In this document: positions 1 to 12,150 of the stretch, in pieces
Numbering within the stretch: the first letter of the stretch is position 1
How the letters are laid out: each line of letters begins with the position of its first letter
Origin: Benincasa hispida
Lineage: Eukaryota > Streptophyta > Magnoliopsida > Cucurbitales > Cucurbitaceae
NCBI RefSeq assembly: GCF_009727055.1
Contig: NC_052350.1
Location: forward strand, 1,961,340 to 2,025,339
DNA length: 64,000 nt
Direction: 5' to 3'
Notes under the pieces: generated by a model
What the model was told of the DNA's origin: nothing
Seen by the model: only the letters and a program-made list of their open reading frames with translations
The model's database searches: none
Program-made: the position numbers and the translations under genes

Positions 1-1756
1 ATGAGCAGCGGAAAGATCATTCCAAATTACAATCATATATGAACTTTACAATTACAGTCATAAACATAAACACACGGTTATATATTCATTATAGAAATTA
101 TAGCATGATACTACAAATGATCAAGGAGAAATGCTACACACATTTGTAGACTCATCGCCAAGCTCCTTGATCACAAATGCTCGAACACTCGTCCAACACG
201 ACCCCTATACTGCACGAACACTGTGCACTCGAACTCAGCGATCGCCTCGGTCACGAATACCTCAACAGCACGAACAACCTCCACAGAACCACGACGGTTT
301 CGAGTTGAGTATGACACCACCAAGAAGGCTACCTTGGTATTCTCGGTGTGAGAATCCAGAGGGTGGGCTTTGTGTGGACTTGGTTTGAGGCAGAAGACGG
401 AGGAAACAACAATCGTGTAAACGATTGAGCAAGTGGGAGATGGCAGAACCTATCGTATAAGTCAATGCCCAATCATTTAGGAAAAGCTAAGCGATCGTCT
501 AGCAAAAGCTATGCGATCACTTAGCTAAGTGCCTATCGCCTACAAACACTACACGATTGTTTACCTTGATCCAAGTTGTCACTTAGTAAATCCTATTTAC
601 TTGACAACTTCCATGAAATTCTGAGAGAGAAAAATCTCAAATTCACAAAAACTCTTTTTTACAAAAACTTACTAAAATTAGGAAAACAAGTTTCCTATTA
701 TCTCACGGTTACCATGAAACCACCAATAACCTCCCACTCAATTGGTTATTAGAGAAAAAGATTTAATTATCCAATAATTAATATTATTATAAATATAAAT
801 GATAACCAACTTATCATACTATATTTATAACCTATAGTTTTAATATTTCATCTCATAAAACATATAAACCATAGCTCTTTTTCTATTCCATGGTACTTAA
901 TGAAAATATCATTTACATTAATCCTCCACTAGATATATCTCATACACCATACTGATCATATCATATATAATCAAATTACCTCTTGTCAATTTGAACATTT
1001 CAAATCAACACCAAGAACTGATCCTTAATTTAATCCATTGTACTACCAATGGGACCTTATGGACCTGTAGCTCGAAGCTCCAACGATACGTGAATAACTG
1101 ACTAAACTCTTTAGTCACGAGATCCACCATCCGTTAACTACCAAGCATTCCACTAAAGAGCAATAGTTGAACTCTCCTTATCACAGATATATTATATGTC
1201 CATCTTAATCAATCAATAATACAACAACCCTTCACAGATCGTTCGTAAGTACAGCTCGGCCAATAACCGTTATACCTCTGCAGTTACGTCTAACTCCTTA
1301 AGTACCACTGGTCCCTCTAATGAACATAAGTCATAATCCTACTATGACTATTAGGACTGAGTTCTCTTTTCCAAAGAGAAGTTGTGGCCACTATGTTCAA
1401 GCCCTGAAAGCAGCTCTTAAGGGAGCAATCTTTCTACTTATCCCTGCTTCGGAAAAGGAGTGAATTCCATCTTGTGTATGTGAGTTCCCAACTCCCAGAT
1501 CAGACAAGTCCCCAAAAAGGTAGGCATTTTAGCTGGCAATCTGGTCACTCCCACCCATACTAATCACAAGATCGCACTCAAAGGCAAGAGTTCCCAACAC
1601 ACTCAGGATTGAGGTCGTGTCACCTATGGTCGTTTAGGTGAGATGTAAGTCTCTAGTATCAATGGCGTTATATACAGAGTCTAGTCATCTCGTGGTCCAG
1701 TCTTATACAAACTCTTTGTATAGGACACCTCTGCTCGCACGTCTTCACATGAATGG
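1..1756 (-). mobile_element. LTR-retrotransposon LTR fragment, reverse orientation
   Basis: Read on the minus strand, this stretch matches the LTR-like repeats at 38358-39655 and 39656-41059. Shared landmarks include the block around 1070-1262, which is the reverse complement of sequence near 38400-38580. The window opens about 30 bp from the expected 3' end of the LTR, and the fragment stops at about 1756 in the middle of the LTR, so it is truncated. The part at 480-560 carries several GATCG-type motifs also seen in the other copies. Short open frames here have no coding character. Confidence 0.75.
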
Positions 1757-2131
1757 TTGGGATGAAGTGTTGCGATGCTTCTCATCCCAACTCAGTTCGC
1801 GCACACGCCAAACGTCTAGCGGTTTGGTTGAACCGGTTTAACCGGTTCAAGTCTTGGAGATGTATTTGACTATCCCTCGGTAGCATCTGTTCTGACTCAC
1901 TAAAGTATCGCTACAAATAAATAATGGAATTTGGGTACATTATTACCTTGCTAGAATTTGTTTGGATTTAAAAGAAATTTACTTATTAGGATTTGTTTAT
2001 ATTTTCAGCATGTCGAACTCTTCTAAATAACTCACTTCCGACAAGTTTAACGATCTTAATTTTTCAATAATGAATTTAAACTCACTACTAGCAGATGATG
2101 ATTTAAAATTTGTTTTAATAGAGGAATGTCC
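1757..2131 (+). pseudogene. Copia element A: leader remnant and first part of gag
   Basis: Positions 1757-1860 match part of the untranslated leader of the other Copia copies here (GGTT/CCGGTT-rich, compare 4400-4500). The rest matches sequence just before gag (compare 5905-6060), with a leader deletion between the two. From about 2010 the frame reads MSNSSK, a stop, then a decayed gag N-terminus ending near DDLKFVLIEECP. Gag is cut at 2131 by insertion of element B and resumes at 10261, where the reading continues as CPPS. Confidence 0.8.
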
Positions 2132-4030
2132 TGTTGGGAATGCCCTAAAACTCGCAGTTTGTAAACACTAAACATATTCTATTCACAATAAAGTGATTAT
2201 TGAAATTTCTTTCAATAAATGTGTCATTGAATAGCATTATTTTATAAATCCAATAAACTAACCCATGGCTATAATATGAATACTTAAACTTTATGTAGAG
2301 ACATAAAAGAGAATCAAGTTTTAGTATATAGCCAAAAAGGTCTATAAGTATATGGATAGAGTTGGGTACCTTGTCCTAGGGACACTATGAATTCAGCCCT
2401 TTTTGTATATTGATACAAATGATGTGATCCCAAAATTTTTCATGTGGAGACATGCGAGTGGGTGCATCCTATGCCAAAGATGTTTGCATAAGACCAGATC
2501 ACAAAATAGTCACTTTTTTTTATAATGACCGTTTACTATTAAAACTGGCTATTTCAATTAGATAACTTAAGGTAACTCTATCTTAATCCTAAGCTAACTA
2601 TTAACTCCTGTTTATTTGGGATTATCCTTTAATCTTTATAGGTGATAGTGATTCAACATCACTGCTCAATAAACCTCCCATTTTAGGGGTAAGACCAGAT
2701 AGATAGCTGGGGACATAGTCTTGCAAGACAGAATTCACTCATACTCATCTTAGGGTTAGCAAATAGGTTGTTTCCTTAAGTACCGATTCCTAGTCTTGAA
2801 CAAAAGAACCCCACTCTCTCGTGGCAGAGAGGGACTCGGTTTATTGGTTAGACCATAAACCAATTGTTCAATAGAGGATCAGTGGAGACTTACGGAGCAA
2901 GATGTATTATAGGGTTAAAATGGCAGTTTTGACCTAGCTGTATATACGAACGACCTGTGAAGGATCGATTTACTGATTATGGTTAAATCAAGTGGATAGA
3001 AATATATCTAAAGTGAAGAGAGTGCAACTACTAAGCTATAGTGGTATGTCTCGATAGTTAACGAATAGTGATTAATTCAGTTTAAAGAGTTTAGCCAATT
3101 AAACTCAAATCGTGTGAGCTCATGATCTGTAGGTTCATTAGATCCCTCTACTAGCTCGTAAAAGGATTAAACCTTATAATAGTGTGTTGAGAGAATTTGG
3201 AATGTTCAAACTCGATTTAGGGTTTGAATTATTATATTTGATACGAATTTTAAAGAGTCGATAATATTTAAATATGATTTAAATATTTGATGAGGTGTTT
3301 TAAGTAATGTAATATTTGATAATAAATTAAGTCAATTAAATTGGTTTAATTAATTATTCAAAATTAAAATTTTGAATTTATAAAATCATGAAATTAATTT
3401 ATTAAATTTTGAATTTTTTGAAATTTAAAAAATTATAAAACTTGTTTAATTAAATTAATTTGAGAAAATCAGTTTTTTAAAATTAGATTTATTTGTCAAA
3501 TTAATCAATTTCAATTTTAAAATTCAAATAAAATGGAAAGTGGGTTATTCCCACATTTTTCATTTAGATAAACACCTCATGCCACTTCAATCTAATGGAA
3601 TTTTGAAGTGACACCTTCAAATTTGATCTCATATTCATGGTTTAGTACTATATAATGAAGGTTTGAGATCAAATTGAGATTGATGAAAAAGAACAAAATC
3701 AAAATATTACAAAAGGAATAAACCTGTATTTTTCCACTACAACTCTAAAAAACCCATAGTAAATTTCTCTTAATTTGAGTTTCACCAGTTAATCTAAGGC
3801 CTGAAGATAGTAGAGAAGAATTTGGTGGTGATCTACTACTGAGATTGAAGAAGAAATCAAAGAAGATCAAACAATTTGGTGGAATCTACAAAGGTTGGAT
3901 TCTATAAACCCTATTTCTGGTTTTTTTTTTTTTTTTTTTTTATGAACATGCATGTTTTTCCTTTAAAATTGACGTAGTTAGAGTGCTTAGATCCTTAATA
4001 GCTTATATTTATTAAATGTCAACTCCATCA
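2132..4030 (+). repeat. 5' LTR of Copia element B
   Basis: This 1899-bp LTR begins TGTTGGG and ends ACTCCATCA directly before the primer binding site. It has an AT-rich 3' half with a poly-T run near 3921. The reverse-strand LTRs at 16241-18156 and 44395-46345 and the solo LTR at 47182-49118 are of similar length (1916, 1951 and 1937 bp) and share internal blocks, so they form one family. Confidence 0.88.
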
Positions 4031-4032
4031 AT

Positions 4033-4044
4033 TGGTATCAGAGC
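4033..4044 (+). other. Primer binding site for initiator tRNA-Met (element B)
   Basis: TGGTATCAGAGC follows the LTR end after two bases. It is complementary to the 3' end of plant initiator methionine tRNA, the usual minus-strand primer of plant Copia elements. Confidence 0.9.
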
Positions 4045-6056
4045 ATGTTTTAAGCACTTAATTTACGTTATTTTTAGTATGGTTGGTGTTTTTCATGAGT
4101 TGCATGAAATGGTTGCTAAAATGGATATATTGTAGTTTTTGCATCATAATTTCTGTTTAATTTGCATGTAATTGTTGTAATTGGCTCTTTGTTTATGGAC
4201 CTTAATGTGTGATTAAGAGTCTGTAAATTTATTAGAGTCAAGAAAGTTGCAATTAGGTTGTAATTGAAAGAAATCCAGGACAAGCTCAGCAACAGAAGTT
4301 CAAAATTGAAGCCTCTGTGAGACAGCGTTGCAACGCTACCCTCATAATGTTGCAACGCTGTTCTTCAGCTAGCCCAGAAATAAAGAACAAAACTCGTGGC
4401 GTTGCAACACTGGGATGAGGCGTTGCGACATTGTTCATTCTAGCCCAATTCGCGCACACGCGCCATTCATCCAGCGGTTCAACTAAACTGGTTTGACCGG
4501 TTCAGGCCTTGGTGGTCTGGTTCAGCTTGATTATAATTGGTTCAACTTTTTTTGAAGCCATGGAAGTCCGATTCAGGCAATTTGGGTCTGGTTCGGTTCA
4601 GTTCAAGTGGTCCAGAGGCTTTGGGAAGCTGTTTTTTATTTATTAATGTAATAATTAGTTTGTTTGCGTGTTTAGTATGCCTAAACCAGTCCATTTCAAT
4701 GTATGTTTAATTATTTATGCATTATGAATGTATGTTCAATTAAATTAAATCTTGTATATGCATAAAGTATGCCATGTAGACTTAAAATCTCACCATAGGA
4801 AGCATGTATCATGCATTGAAAGTATGTTCTAAAATGTTATAATATATAGTATGCATGCTTAGGGTTTCATGTGTTTAATATAATTGTTATATTGAAATGA
4901 AAAATTCTTGATGTATGTTATAGTATGTCTATAGTTTTATAAAGTGTTATAAAATGGATTAGGCATTTAAAATTTATAACAAAGATAAAAAGCATGCTCA
5001 CTTAGGGTTAACAAATAACAACTTATTTTAATAGTTAAAATAGGTCGTTATCTTGTAAAACTTTGGTTACAAACTCAATCGATCTATAATCCTGTCTAAG
5101 GCTGGAGGTACTTAAGTTGACGGTTTACGAAACACTTGTTACCTGGGGATTATAGTCAAATTATTGAGTGTTGATAACTCGATTTTATGAGCATGCATGA
5201 GCGATGTGAGGTAATAAAATAGTTTTATCACTTAAAATATCATAGATTAAAATCCAAATATAATCGTTATACTTGGATAAACCATCTAGACATAGGTTTT
5301 TTTTTTTTAGCCGGAATATACTTAAGTAAGAACATACCCAAACAATTAGAACACTTCAATGGGAAACTAATAGCATATATGATATATTATTTTTAGCTCT
5401 CACGTTCCTAAGAGTTCATACCATGAGATCCATGCTCGACTTCGTGTCGCTTTTACCACGACTATTCCATTCAGAAAGTGTTTGCATGGGTCAATAACAA
5501 GGTGAATAGAGGAAGTAGTTCATGGTAAGTGGGAGAAGGAAATGTGTCAACATATCCTACGGTCTCTTCCATTAGTTTAAACGACGATATTCTTATGTTA
5601 CGCCTGCAGTCATTCTTAGGCGACATTAGCTAGTTATTTCCTACGGCTATCCCCTTAGAGGGTTATAACATAGGATTCGGTACAAATCAAACTTCATATA
5701 TGAATAAAGTTTTCTTAGTTCTGTCTTCATCATTGTCTTCCACTTCGAGGGCCTGTTGATACCCTTCTATGATATCTGAAAATGGAGGGTCAAAATTACA
5801 AGGGTTACTAAGTGTTAGTAAGTTCTTGACCGAAAACGGTAACTAAATAACTAATTGTAAAGAGTTATTCTATAATTAGTGTTTAGTCAAGAATGTCTTG
5901 CTTTAGTAAATGAGTATTTGACTGCCCCTCGGTAGCATCTATTCTGACTCATTAAAGTATCGTTGCAAATAAATAAAAAAATCTGAGTGCTTTATTATTT
6001 TTGCTAAAAATTGGATTTAGATGCAATTTTCTGATAGAATTTGTTTATGTTTTGGC
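4045..6056 (+). other. Untranslated leader of Copia element B
   Basis: About 2 kb lies between the primer binding site and gag with no credible coding frame. It includes GTTGCAACGCT-type repeats (4320-4440), imperfect CCGGTTCA repeats (4480-4620) and blocks shared with the leaders of elements C (14231-16226) and E (41939-44380). Confidence 0.75.
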
Positions 6057-6935
6057 ATGTCAAACTCGATAATTCGACTCTTAGCTTCCGATAAATTCAA
6101 TGGTGAGGGTTAATGGAACTAGAGAACAAATATAAATACGATACTAGTTATTGATGACCTAAGATTTGTTTTAACAGAGAAATATCCTCCTCTTCCTAGT
6201 TCAAATGCAAATCGAAATGTTCAGGATGACTATGACAGGTGGGTCAGAGCTAATGAAAATGCCAAAGCTTATGTTTTAGCGAAAATATCTTATGTGCTTA
6301 CTAAAAAGTATGAAACCATGGTCACCGGTAGGAAGATCATAGAGTCGTTATAGGCGACGTTTGGACAGCTGTCCTCATCAGTACGACATGATGCTATTAA
6401 ATATGTTTATAATTCCCACATGAAAGAAGGGACCTCTGTTAAAGAACATATTTTGGATATGATGGTCCACTTCAACATAGCGAAAGTAAACGATGCTGTC
6501 ATAGATGAAAAGAGTGAAGTTAGTATGATCATGAAATCTCTTCCGAAGAGTTTCCTGAACTTTCGCATAAATGTTGTGATGAATAAGATTGAATACAATT
6601 TGACAACTCTTCTAAATGAACTCCAGACTTACCAATCATTGATAAAAAAAAAATAATAATAAAAAAAAATCAAGAAGAGGAAGCAAATGTTGTTACCCAA
6701 AAGAAGCTTCAAAAGGGATCGACATCTGGTATAAAATCTTCTGAAAAGAAGTTTAGTTCTTCCATGGATAAAAGTATCCAAATGAATAAAAAGGAAAAAT
6801 GGAATAAGAAGGCTTCTGCTAAAAAAAGCAAGACGAAGATTGCAAAAAAATGTTTCCACTATAATATAGATGTGCATTGGAAACGAAATTGCCCTAAATA
6901 TCTTGCTGAAAAGAAGGCTGAAAAGGAAAAATAAG
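6057..6935 (+). pseudogene. Copia gag (element B), UBN2-type with degenerate zinc knuckle
   Basis: Gag starts at the ATG at 6057 (MSNSIIRLLASDKFNGEG) and is soon broken by stops. It continues through IDDLRFVLTEKYPP and a 78-codon open part at 6420-6656 with HMKEGTSVKEHILDMMVHF, typical of the UBN2/Retrotran_gag_2 domain. A lysine-rich stretch follows. The nucleocapsid knuckle near 6848-6895 reads CFHYNIDVHWKRNC: the second cysteine of the CX2CX4HX4C pattern is tyrosine, so zinc binding should be lost. There are in-frame stops near 6111 and 6350. Confidence 0.85.
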
Positions 6936-7420
6936 GTAAATCTAATCTGCTTGTAATTGAAGCATGTTTAGTGAAAAGTTCTCATTTAACTTGGATACTA
7001 GATTAAAGTGCCGCTAATCATATTTGCATTTTCACTCATGAAACTAGTTCCTGGAGGCAGCTAACAGAGAACGAGATGACTTTTAAGGTGGGAACATGTG
7101 AAGTCATTTTGGCTCAAGTAGTGGGAAATCTGAAATTAGTTTTTGGTCAAGCTTACATTTTACTTGAAAATGTATACTATGTACCAGACATGAAAAGAAA
7201 CTTAATCTCTGTCTTCTATAGATTAGAACATATATACAAAGTTACTTTTGATAAATGAAGTGTTCATTAATTCAAGAGTTGTTCAAATATGTTTTGTTGA
7301 ACTTGAAAATAATTTATATGTGTTAAAACCACCGAGGCAAAAGCTATTTTAAATATAGAGATGTTTACGAAACTCAAAATAAGAAAAGAAAAAATTGTCC
7401 TAAGCCTATCTTTAGAACTT
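6936..7420 (+). pseudogene. Copia protease and GAG-pre-integrase region (element B)
   Basis: The frame reads LVIEACLVKSSHLTWILD, then a stop at the position of the active-site serine or glycine, then SAANHICIFTHETSSWRQL. This is the aspartic protease motif (normally D-S/T-G-A) of Copia elements. It continues through YVPDMKRNLISVFYRLEH in the open frame 7076-7258, which marks the end of the protease domain. The active site is interrupted, so no protease is expected. Confidence 0.82.
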
Positions 7421-8156
7421 AAGACTTGGACACATAAATCTCAACAGGATTGAGAGGTTAGTAAAGAATTGATTACTAAATCAGTTAGAAGATAATTCTT
7501 TACTTCCATGTGAGTCATGTTTTGAGGGAAAAATGACCAAAAGATCTTTTTCAGGAAAAGGTCTTAGAGCCAAAGAACCCTTAAAGTTAGTATAAGGCAG
7601 AGGTTGAGAACTTATTAGGTAAAAAGATTAAAACACTTCAATTAAATCAAGGTGGTGAGTATATAGATTTACAATTCCATAACTATTTAGTAGAACATGG
7701 AATTAAATCCCAACTTACTGCACCTGATACACCACAACAAAATGGTGTAGCAGAGAGGAGAAAAAGAACCTTGTTAGATATGGTTTGTTCATTGATGAGT
7801 TATGCTCAGTTACCTTAGTCCCTTTGGGAGTATGCTGTGCCGATTGCAGTATATATTTTGAACATGGTTTCCTTAAAAAGTGTTTCAGAAACACCATGTG
7901 AGCTATGAAGAGGACGTAAAGGTAGTTTAAGTCACTTTAGAATATGGGGATGCCCGACACATGTGTTAGTGCAAAACCTTAAGAAATCGAAACGACGTTT
8001 AAAAGTATACCTGTTTGTAGATACCCCAAAGAAACAAAAGGTGGTCTATTTTATGATCCTCAATAAGACAAAGTACTTGTGTCAACAAATGCTACATTCT
8101 AAGAGGAAGACCACATAAGAAATCATCAACCTCGCAGTAAACTGGTATTAAATGAG
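7421..8156 (+). pseudogene. Copia integrase remnant (element B)
   Basis: The GAG-pre-integrase histidine/cysteine region is followed by a deletion near 7590 that joins KEPLKLV directly to AEVENLLGKKIKT. This removes the part of the core that normally holds the first catalytic aspartate. The second catalytic region reads QLNQGGEY where intact copies have RSDRGGEY, so that aspartate is also lost. PDTPQQNGVAERRKRTLL with the glutamate is still readable, then SHFRIWGCPTHVL. Several stops follow. Confidence 0.82.
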
Positions 8157-9480
8157 ATGTCCAGAGAATCTACAGATAAATCAACAAAAGTTGTTGATCA
8201 GGTTGGTCCTTCAACAAAAGTTGTTGATGCAACTAGGCCATCACATCCTTCTCATGAATTGAGAATGCCTCAACATTGTGGAAGGATTGTTCAACAGCCT
8301 GACCGATACATGGGTTTAACAGAAACTCAAGTCGTCATATCGGATGATGGCTTAGAGGATCCATTGACCTTTAAACAGGAAATGGAAGATGTAGATAGAG
8401 ACCAATGGATAAAAGCCATGGGCCTTAAAATGAAGTCAACATATTTCAATTATGTCTGGGAACTTGTAGATCAACCAGATGGGGTAAAACCTATTAGTTG
8501 TAAGTGGATCTATAAGAGAAAATGAGACCAAGCTGGTAAGGTGTAAATCTACAAAGCTAGACTTGTGGCAAAAGATTTTACTCAAAGAAAGGGGATAGAC
8601 TTTGAAGAACCTTCTCTTCTATTGCCATGATTAAGTCTATTAAAATAATTTTATCCATTGCTGCCTTTTACGATTATGAAATATGGTAAGTGGATGTTAA
8701 GACAGTTTTTTTAAATGGTCATCTTGAAGAAAGTATTTATATGTCTCAACCAGAAGGGTTCATTGAACAGGGTCAAGAACAAAAAGTTTACAAGCTTAAA
8801 AGATCCATCTATGGATTAACACAAGAATCTCGGTCATGGAATATAAGTTTTGACATTACGATCAAATCATACGGCTTTTAACAGAATGTTGACAAACCTT
8901 ATGTTTACAAGAAAATAGACAACAAAACTGTAGCTTTTCTGATACTTTATATTGATATCTTGCTCATTGAGAATGAGATAGGATCCCTTGCTGACGTAAA
9001 AAGATGGTTAGAACCACAATTTCAAATGAAAGATTTAGAAGATGCATAGTATGTCCTTGGAATCTAAATAGTTCAGAATCGCAATAACAGAATGCTAGCA
9101 CTACCTCAAGCATCTTATATTGATAAAATATTGTCAAGATATAATATGCAAGATTCAAAAAGAGGTTTATTACCTTTTAGACATGGAATTCATTTTTCTA
9201 GAGAACAATGTCCTAAGACACCTCAAGAAGTTAAAGGTATGAAAAGAATTCCTTACCTATCAGCAATCGAAAGTTTAATGTACGCTGTGTTGTGCACACG
9301 TCCAGACATATGCTTTGTAGTCGGAATAGTACAACAGGGTCCAATCCAATCCTGGGTATAATCATTAGACTTTCGTTAAGAACATACTCAAGTATCTTCA
9401 GAGAACGAGAGACTATATGCTCGTGTATGGATCTAAGGATTTGATCCTTACTAGATACACTGATTCTGACTTTCAAACTG
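8157..9480 (+). pseudogene. Copia reverse transcriptase remnant (element B)
   Basis: Frames at 8157-8525 and 8690-8881 read WELVDQPDGVKPISCKWIYK, MDVKTVFLNGHLEESIYM and QPEGFIEQGQEQKVYKLKRS, typical of Copia reverse transcriptase. The catalytic motif near 8948 reads LYIDILLI; the related copy in element A at about 12745 has LYIDDILLI. One aspartate codon has been deleted. Frameshifts and stops separate the pieces. Confidence 0.88.
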
Positions 9481-9850
9481 ATGTGTGGATTCTAGGAAAT
9501 CTACTTCAAGATCAGTATTCAATCTAAACGGAGGACTTATAGTATGAAGAAGCATAAACAAAAGTTGTATTGCTGACTCTACCATGGAAGCTGAATACGT
9601 AGCTACATGTGAAGCAGCCAAAGAAGCAGTGTGGCTCAGAAAGTTCTTAATTAATTTGAAAGTGGTTCCAAATAAGCATTTGTCAATCACTCTATATTGT
9701 GATAACAGTGGAGCAGTTGCCAACTCAAAAGAACCAAGAAGCCATAAACGAGGAAAGCATATCGAACGAAAGTCCATTTCATCAGGGAGATAGTACATAA
9801 ACAAGATATGATCGTCACGCATATAGCCTCTAAAGACAACCTAGCTAATC
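9481..9850 (+). pseudogene. Copia RNase H remnant (element B)
   Basis: The open part 9584-9793 reads MEAEYVATCEAAKEAVWLRK and LYCDNSGAVANSKEPRSH, characteristic of Copia RNase H. Reading continues to about SKDNLANP at 9850, where the normal C-terminus is missing because a deletion runs straight into LTR sequence. Confidence 0.88.
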
Positions 9851-10260
9851 CACCTTTAAATTTGATCTCACCTACATGGTTTAGTGCTATATAATGAAAG
9901 TTTGAGATTAGATTGAGATTAATGAAAAAGAAAAAATCAAAATATTATAAAAGAAAAGACTTTATTTTTCCACTAGTTCAACTATCAAAAACCCATAGTA
10001 AATTTCTCTCAATTTGAGTTCCACCACTCAATCTAAGGCCTGAGGATAGTAGAGAAGACTTTGGTGGTGGTCTACTACTGAGGTTGAAGAAGAAATCAGA
10101 GAAGATCAAGCAATTTGATGGAAACTACAAAGGTTGTATTCTATAAACCCTATTTCTGGTTTTTTTTTTTTTTTAATATGCATGTTTTTCCTTTAAAATT
10201 GATGTAGTTAGAGTGTTATGATCCTTAATAGCTTTCATTTGTTGAATTTCAACTCCGTCA
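9851..10260 (+). repeat. Truncated 3' LTR of Copia element B
   Basis: The sequence matches about 3612-4030 of the 5' LTR, including the stretch with TGGTTTAGTGCTATATAATG and the poly-T run. The first 1.5 kb of the LTR, the polypurine tract and the end of pol are missing. The LTR ends at 10260 and is followed by TGTCC, the target-site duplication. Confidence 0.88.
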
Positions 10261-11034
10261 TGTCCTCCATCTCCCAACTCATCAGCAAACTAAAGAGTTT
10301 GGAATGCATATAATAGATGGATTAAGGCAAATGAAAAGGCCTGAATCCATATCTTAGCAAATATGTTCAATATACTAGCTAAGAAATTCAGTAACATGGT
10401 TTCTGCTAAAGAAATCATGGATTCGTTATAGACATTGTTTGGACAATTAGTTAACAACAATATTCTTGAAAATGTTTATAACCATGACATAAAGGATAAA
10501 ACCTTTGTTAATGAACGAGTTCTAGATATGTTAAAAGTAATAAACACAAATGTCATAGATGAGAAAACTAAGAAAGCACAACAAAGCAAATATGATTTAC
10601 TTGTCATTGAGACATGTTTAGTGGAAAATGATAAATTAACCTGGATATTAACTTCAGGTGCCGCTAATCATATTTGTGCTTTCGCTCAAGAAACTAGTTC
10701 CTGGAGGCAACTTACAAAAGGCAAAAGAGGTAGGGACCGAAAGGTTATCTCAGCTAAACCAATGAGAGATATGAAGTTATTTATTGATGATAGATTCATT
10801 TTACTTGAAAATATTTATTACATTCCTTCCATAAGGAGGAATTTAATATCTATCTCATATTTACTAGAACAAAAGTACAAAGTCTCTTTTGAATATAATG
10901 AAGTGTTCATGATTTCAAAAGGTATTAAAATATATTCTACAAAATTGAAAAATAAATTATATGTGTTAAAACCAACTGAGATAAAAGTTGTTTTAAATAT
11001 AGAGATGTTTAAAACAACTCAAACTCAAAATTAG
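10261..11034 (+). pseudogene. Copia element A: gag remainder fused to protease region
   Basis: Gag resumes from 2131. A 199-codon open frame (10435-11034) reads MFGQLVNNNILENVYNHD, then VLDMLKVINTNVIDEKT, then jumps to YDLLVIETCLVENDKLTW and the protease region ILTSGAANHICAFAQETS. Most of gag, including the zinc knuckle, is deleted between the two parts. The usual catalytic aspartate position reads ILTSGA, so the protease is not intact. The frame ends after the GAG-pre-integrase boundary. Confidence 0.85.
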
Positions 11035-12150
11035 AAACGAAAAATTTCTCCTAATGCCTATCTTTGGCACTTAAGACTATGCTACATTAATCTCAATAGA
11101 ATTGGGCGATTGGTTAAGAGTGGACTCCAAAATCAGTTAGAACACAACTCTCTGCTACCATGTGAATCTTGTCTTGAGAGTAAAATGACCAAAATATCTT
11201 TTCTGGGAAAAGGTTTTAGAGGCAAAGAACCCTTAAAGCTGATACATTTAAACCTTTGTGGTCTGATGAATATTAAAGCACGATGAGGGTATGAATGTTT
11301 CATTAGTTTTATAGATGATTGTTCTAAATATGGCTATATTTACCTAATGTATCATAAGTCTGACACCCTTGAAAATTTCAAGGAATATAAGGCAAAGGTT
11401 GAGAACCAATTAAGTAAAAAGATTAAAATACTTCGATCAGATCGAGGTGGCAAGTATATGGACTTAAAATTCCAGGATTATTTGATAAAACATGGAATTC
11501 AGTCTCAACTCAAAGTACCAGTACACCTCAACAGAATGGGGTAGTGGAAAAGAGAAATATAACCCTGTTGGACATGGTTCGTCCAATGATGAGTTATTCT
11601 CAATTGCCTAACTCTTTTTGGGGACATGCAGTAGAGGTTGTTGTGTATATTTTGAACATGGTTCCCTCGAAAAGTGTTTCAGAAACACCTTACGTGTTAT
11701 GGAGAGGACATAAAGGTAATTTACGTCACTTCAGGATTTGGGGATGTCCAGCACATGTGTTGGTGCAAAACACAAAGAAACTGGAACGCCGTTTAAAAGT
11801 ATGCCTATTTGTAGGCTACCCTAAACAGATAAAAGGTGGTCTATTCTATGATCCTCAGAAAGATAAAGTATTTGTATCGACAAATTCAACCTTCTTAGAG
11901 GAATATCACATAAAGAATCATCAACCTCGCAGTAAGCTAATATTAAATGAAATTTCCACAAAAGTTACAGACAAGTCAACAAAAGTTGTTAACCAAGTTG
12001 GTCCTTCAACAAGAGTTGTTCATGAAACCGGTACTTCACATCCTTCTCAACTGTTGAAAAGCCTCCATGTAGTGGAAGGATTATTCAACAGCCTGACCGT
12101 TACATGGTTTGACAGAAACTCAGGTTCTCATACCTGATGATGGCTTAGAG
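11035..12150 (+). pseudogene. Copia integrase (element A), frameshifted
   Basis: The region reads KEPLKLIHLNLCG (first catalytic aspartate replaced by asparagine), a stop near 11284, FISFIDDCSKYGY, then KIKILRSDRGGKYMDLKFQD (second aspartate kept). A frameshift near 11540 leads into a 197-codon frame (11544-12137) with MEKRNITLLDMVRPMM, SFWGHAVEVVVYILNM and HFRIWGCPAHVL. It is better preserved than the copy in element B. Confidence 0.88.

Larger units (their letters stand above)
2132..10260 (+). mobile_element. Nested Ty1/Copia retrotransposon B
   Basis: The element starts with TGTTGGG and ends with CCGTCA. It is flanked on both sides by the 5-bp direct repeat TGTCC (2127-2131 and 10261-10265). 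Order is 5' LTR, primer binding site, long leader, gag, protease, integrase, reverse transcriptase, RNase H and a truncated 3' LTR, which is the Copia order. All protein regions carry stops and frameshifts, so it cannot move autonomously. It sits inside the gag of element A, so it is the younger of the two. Confidence 0.93.
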
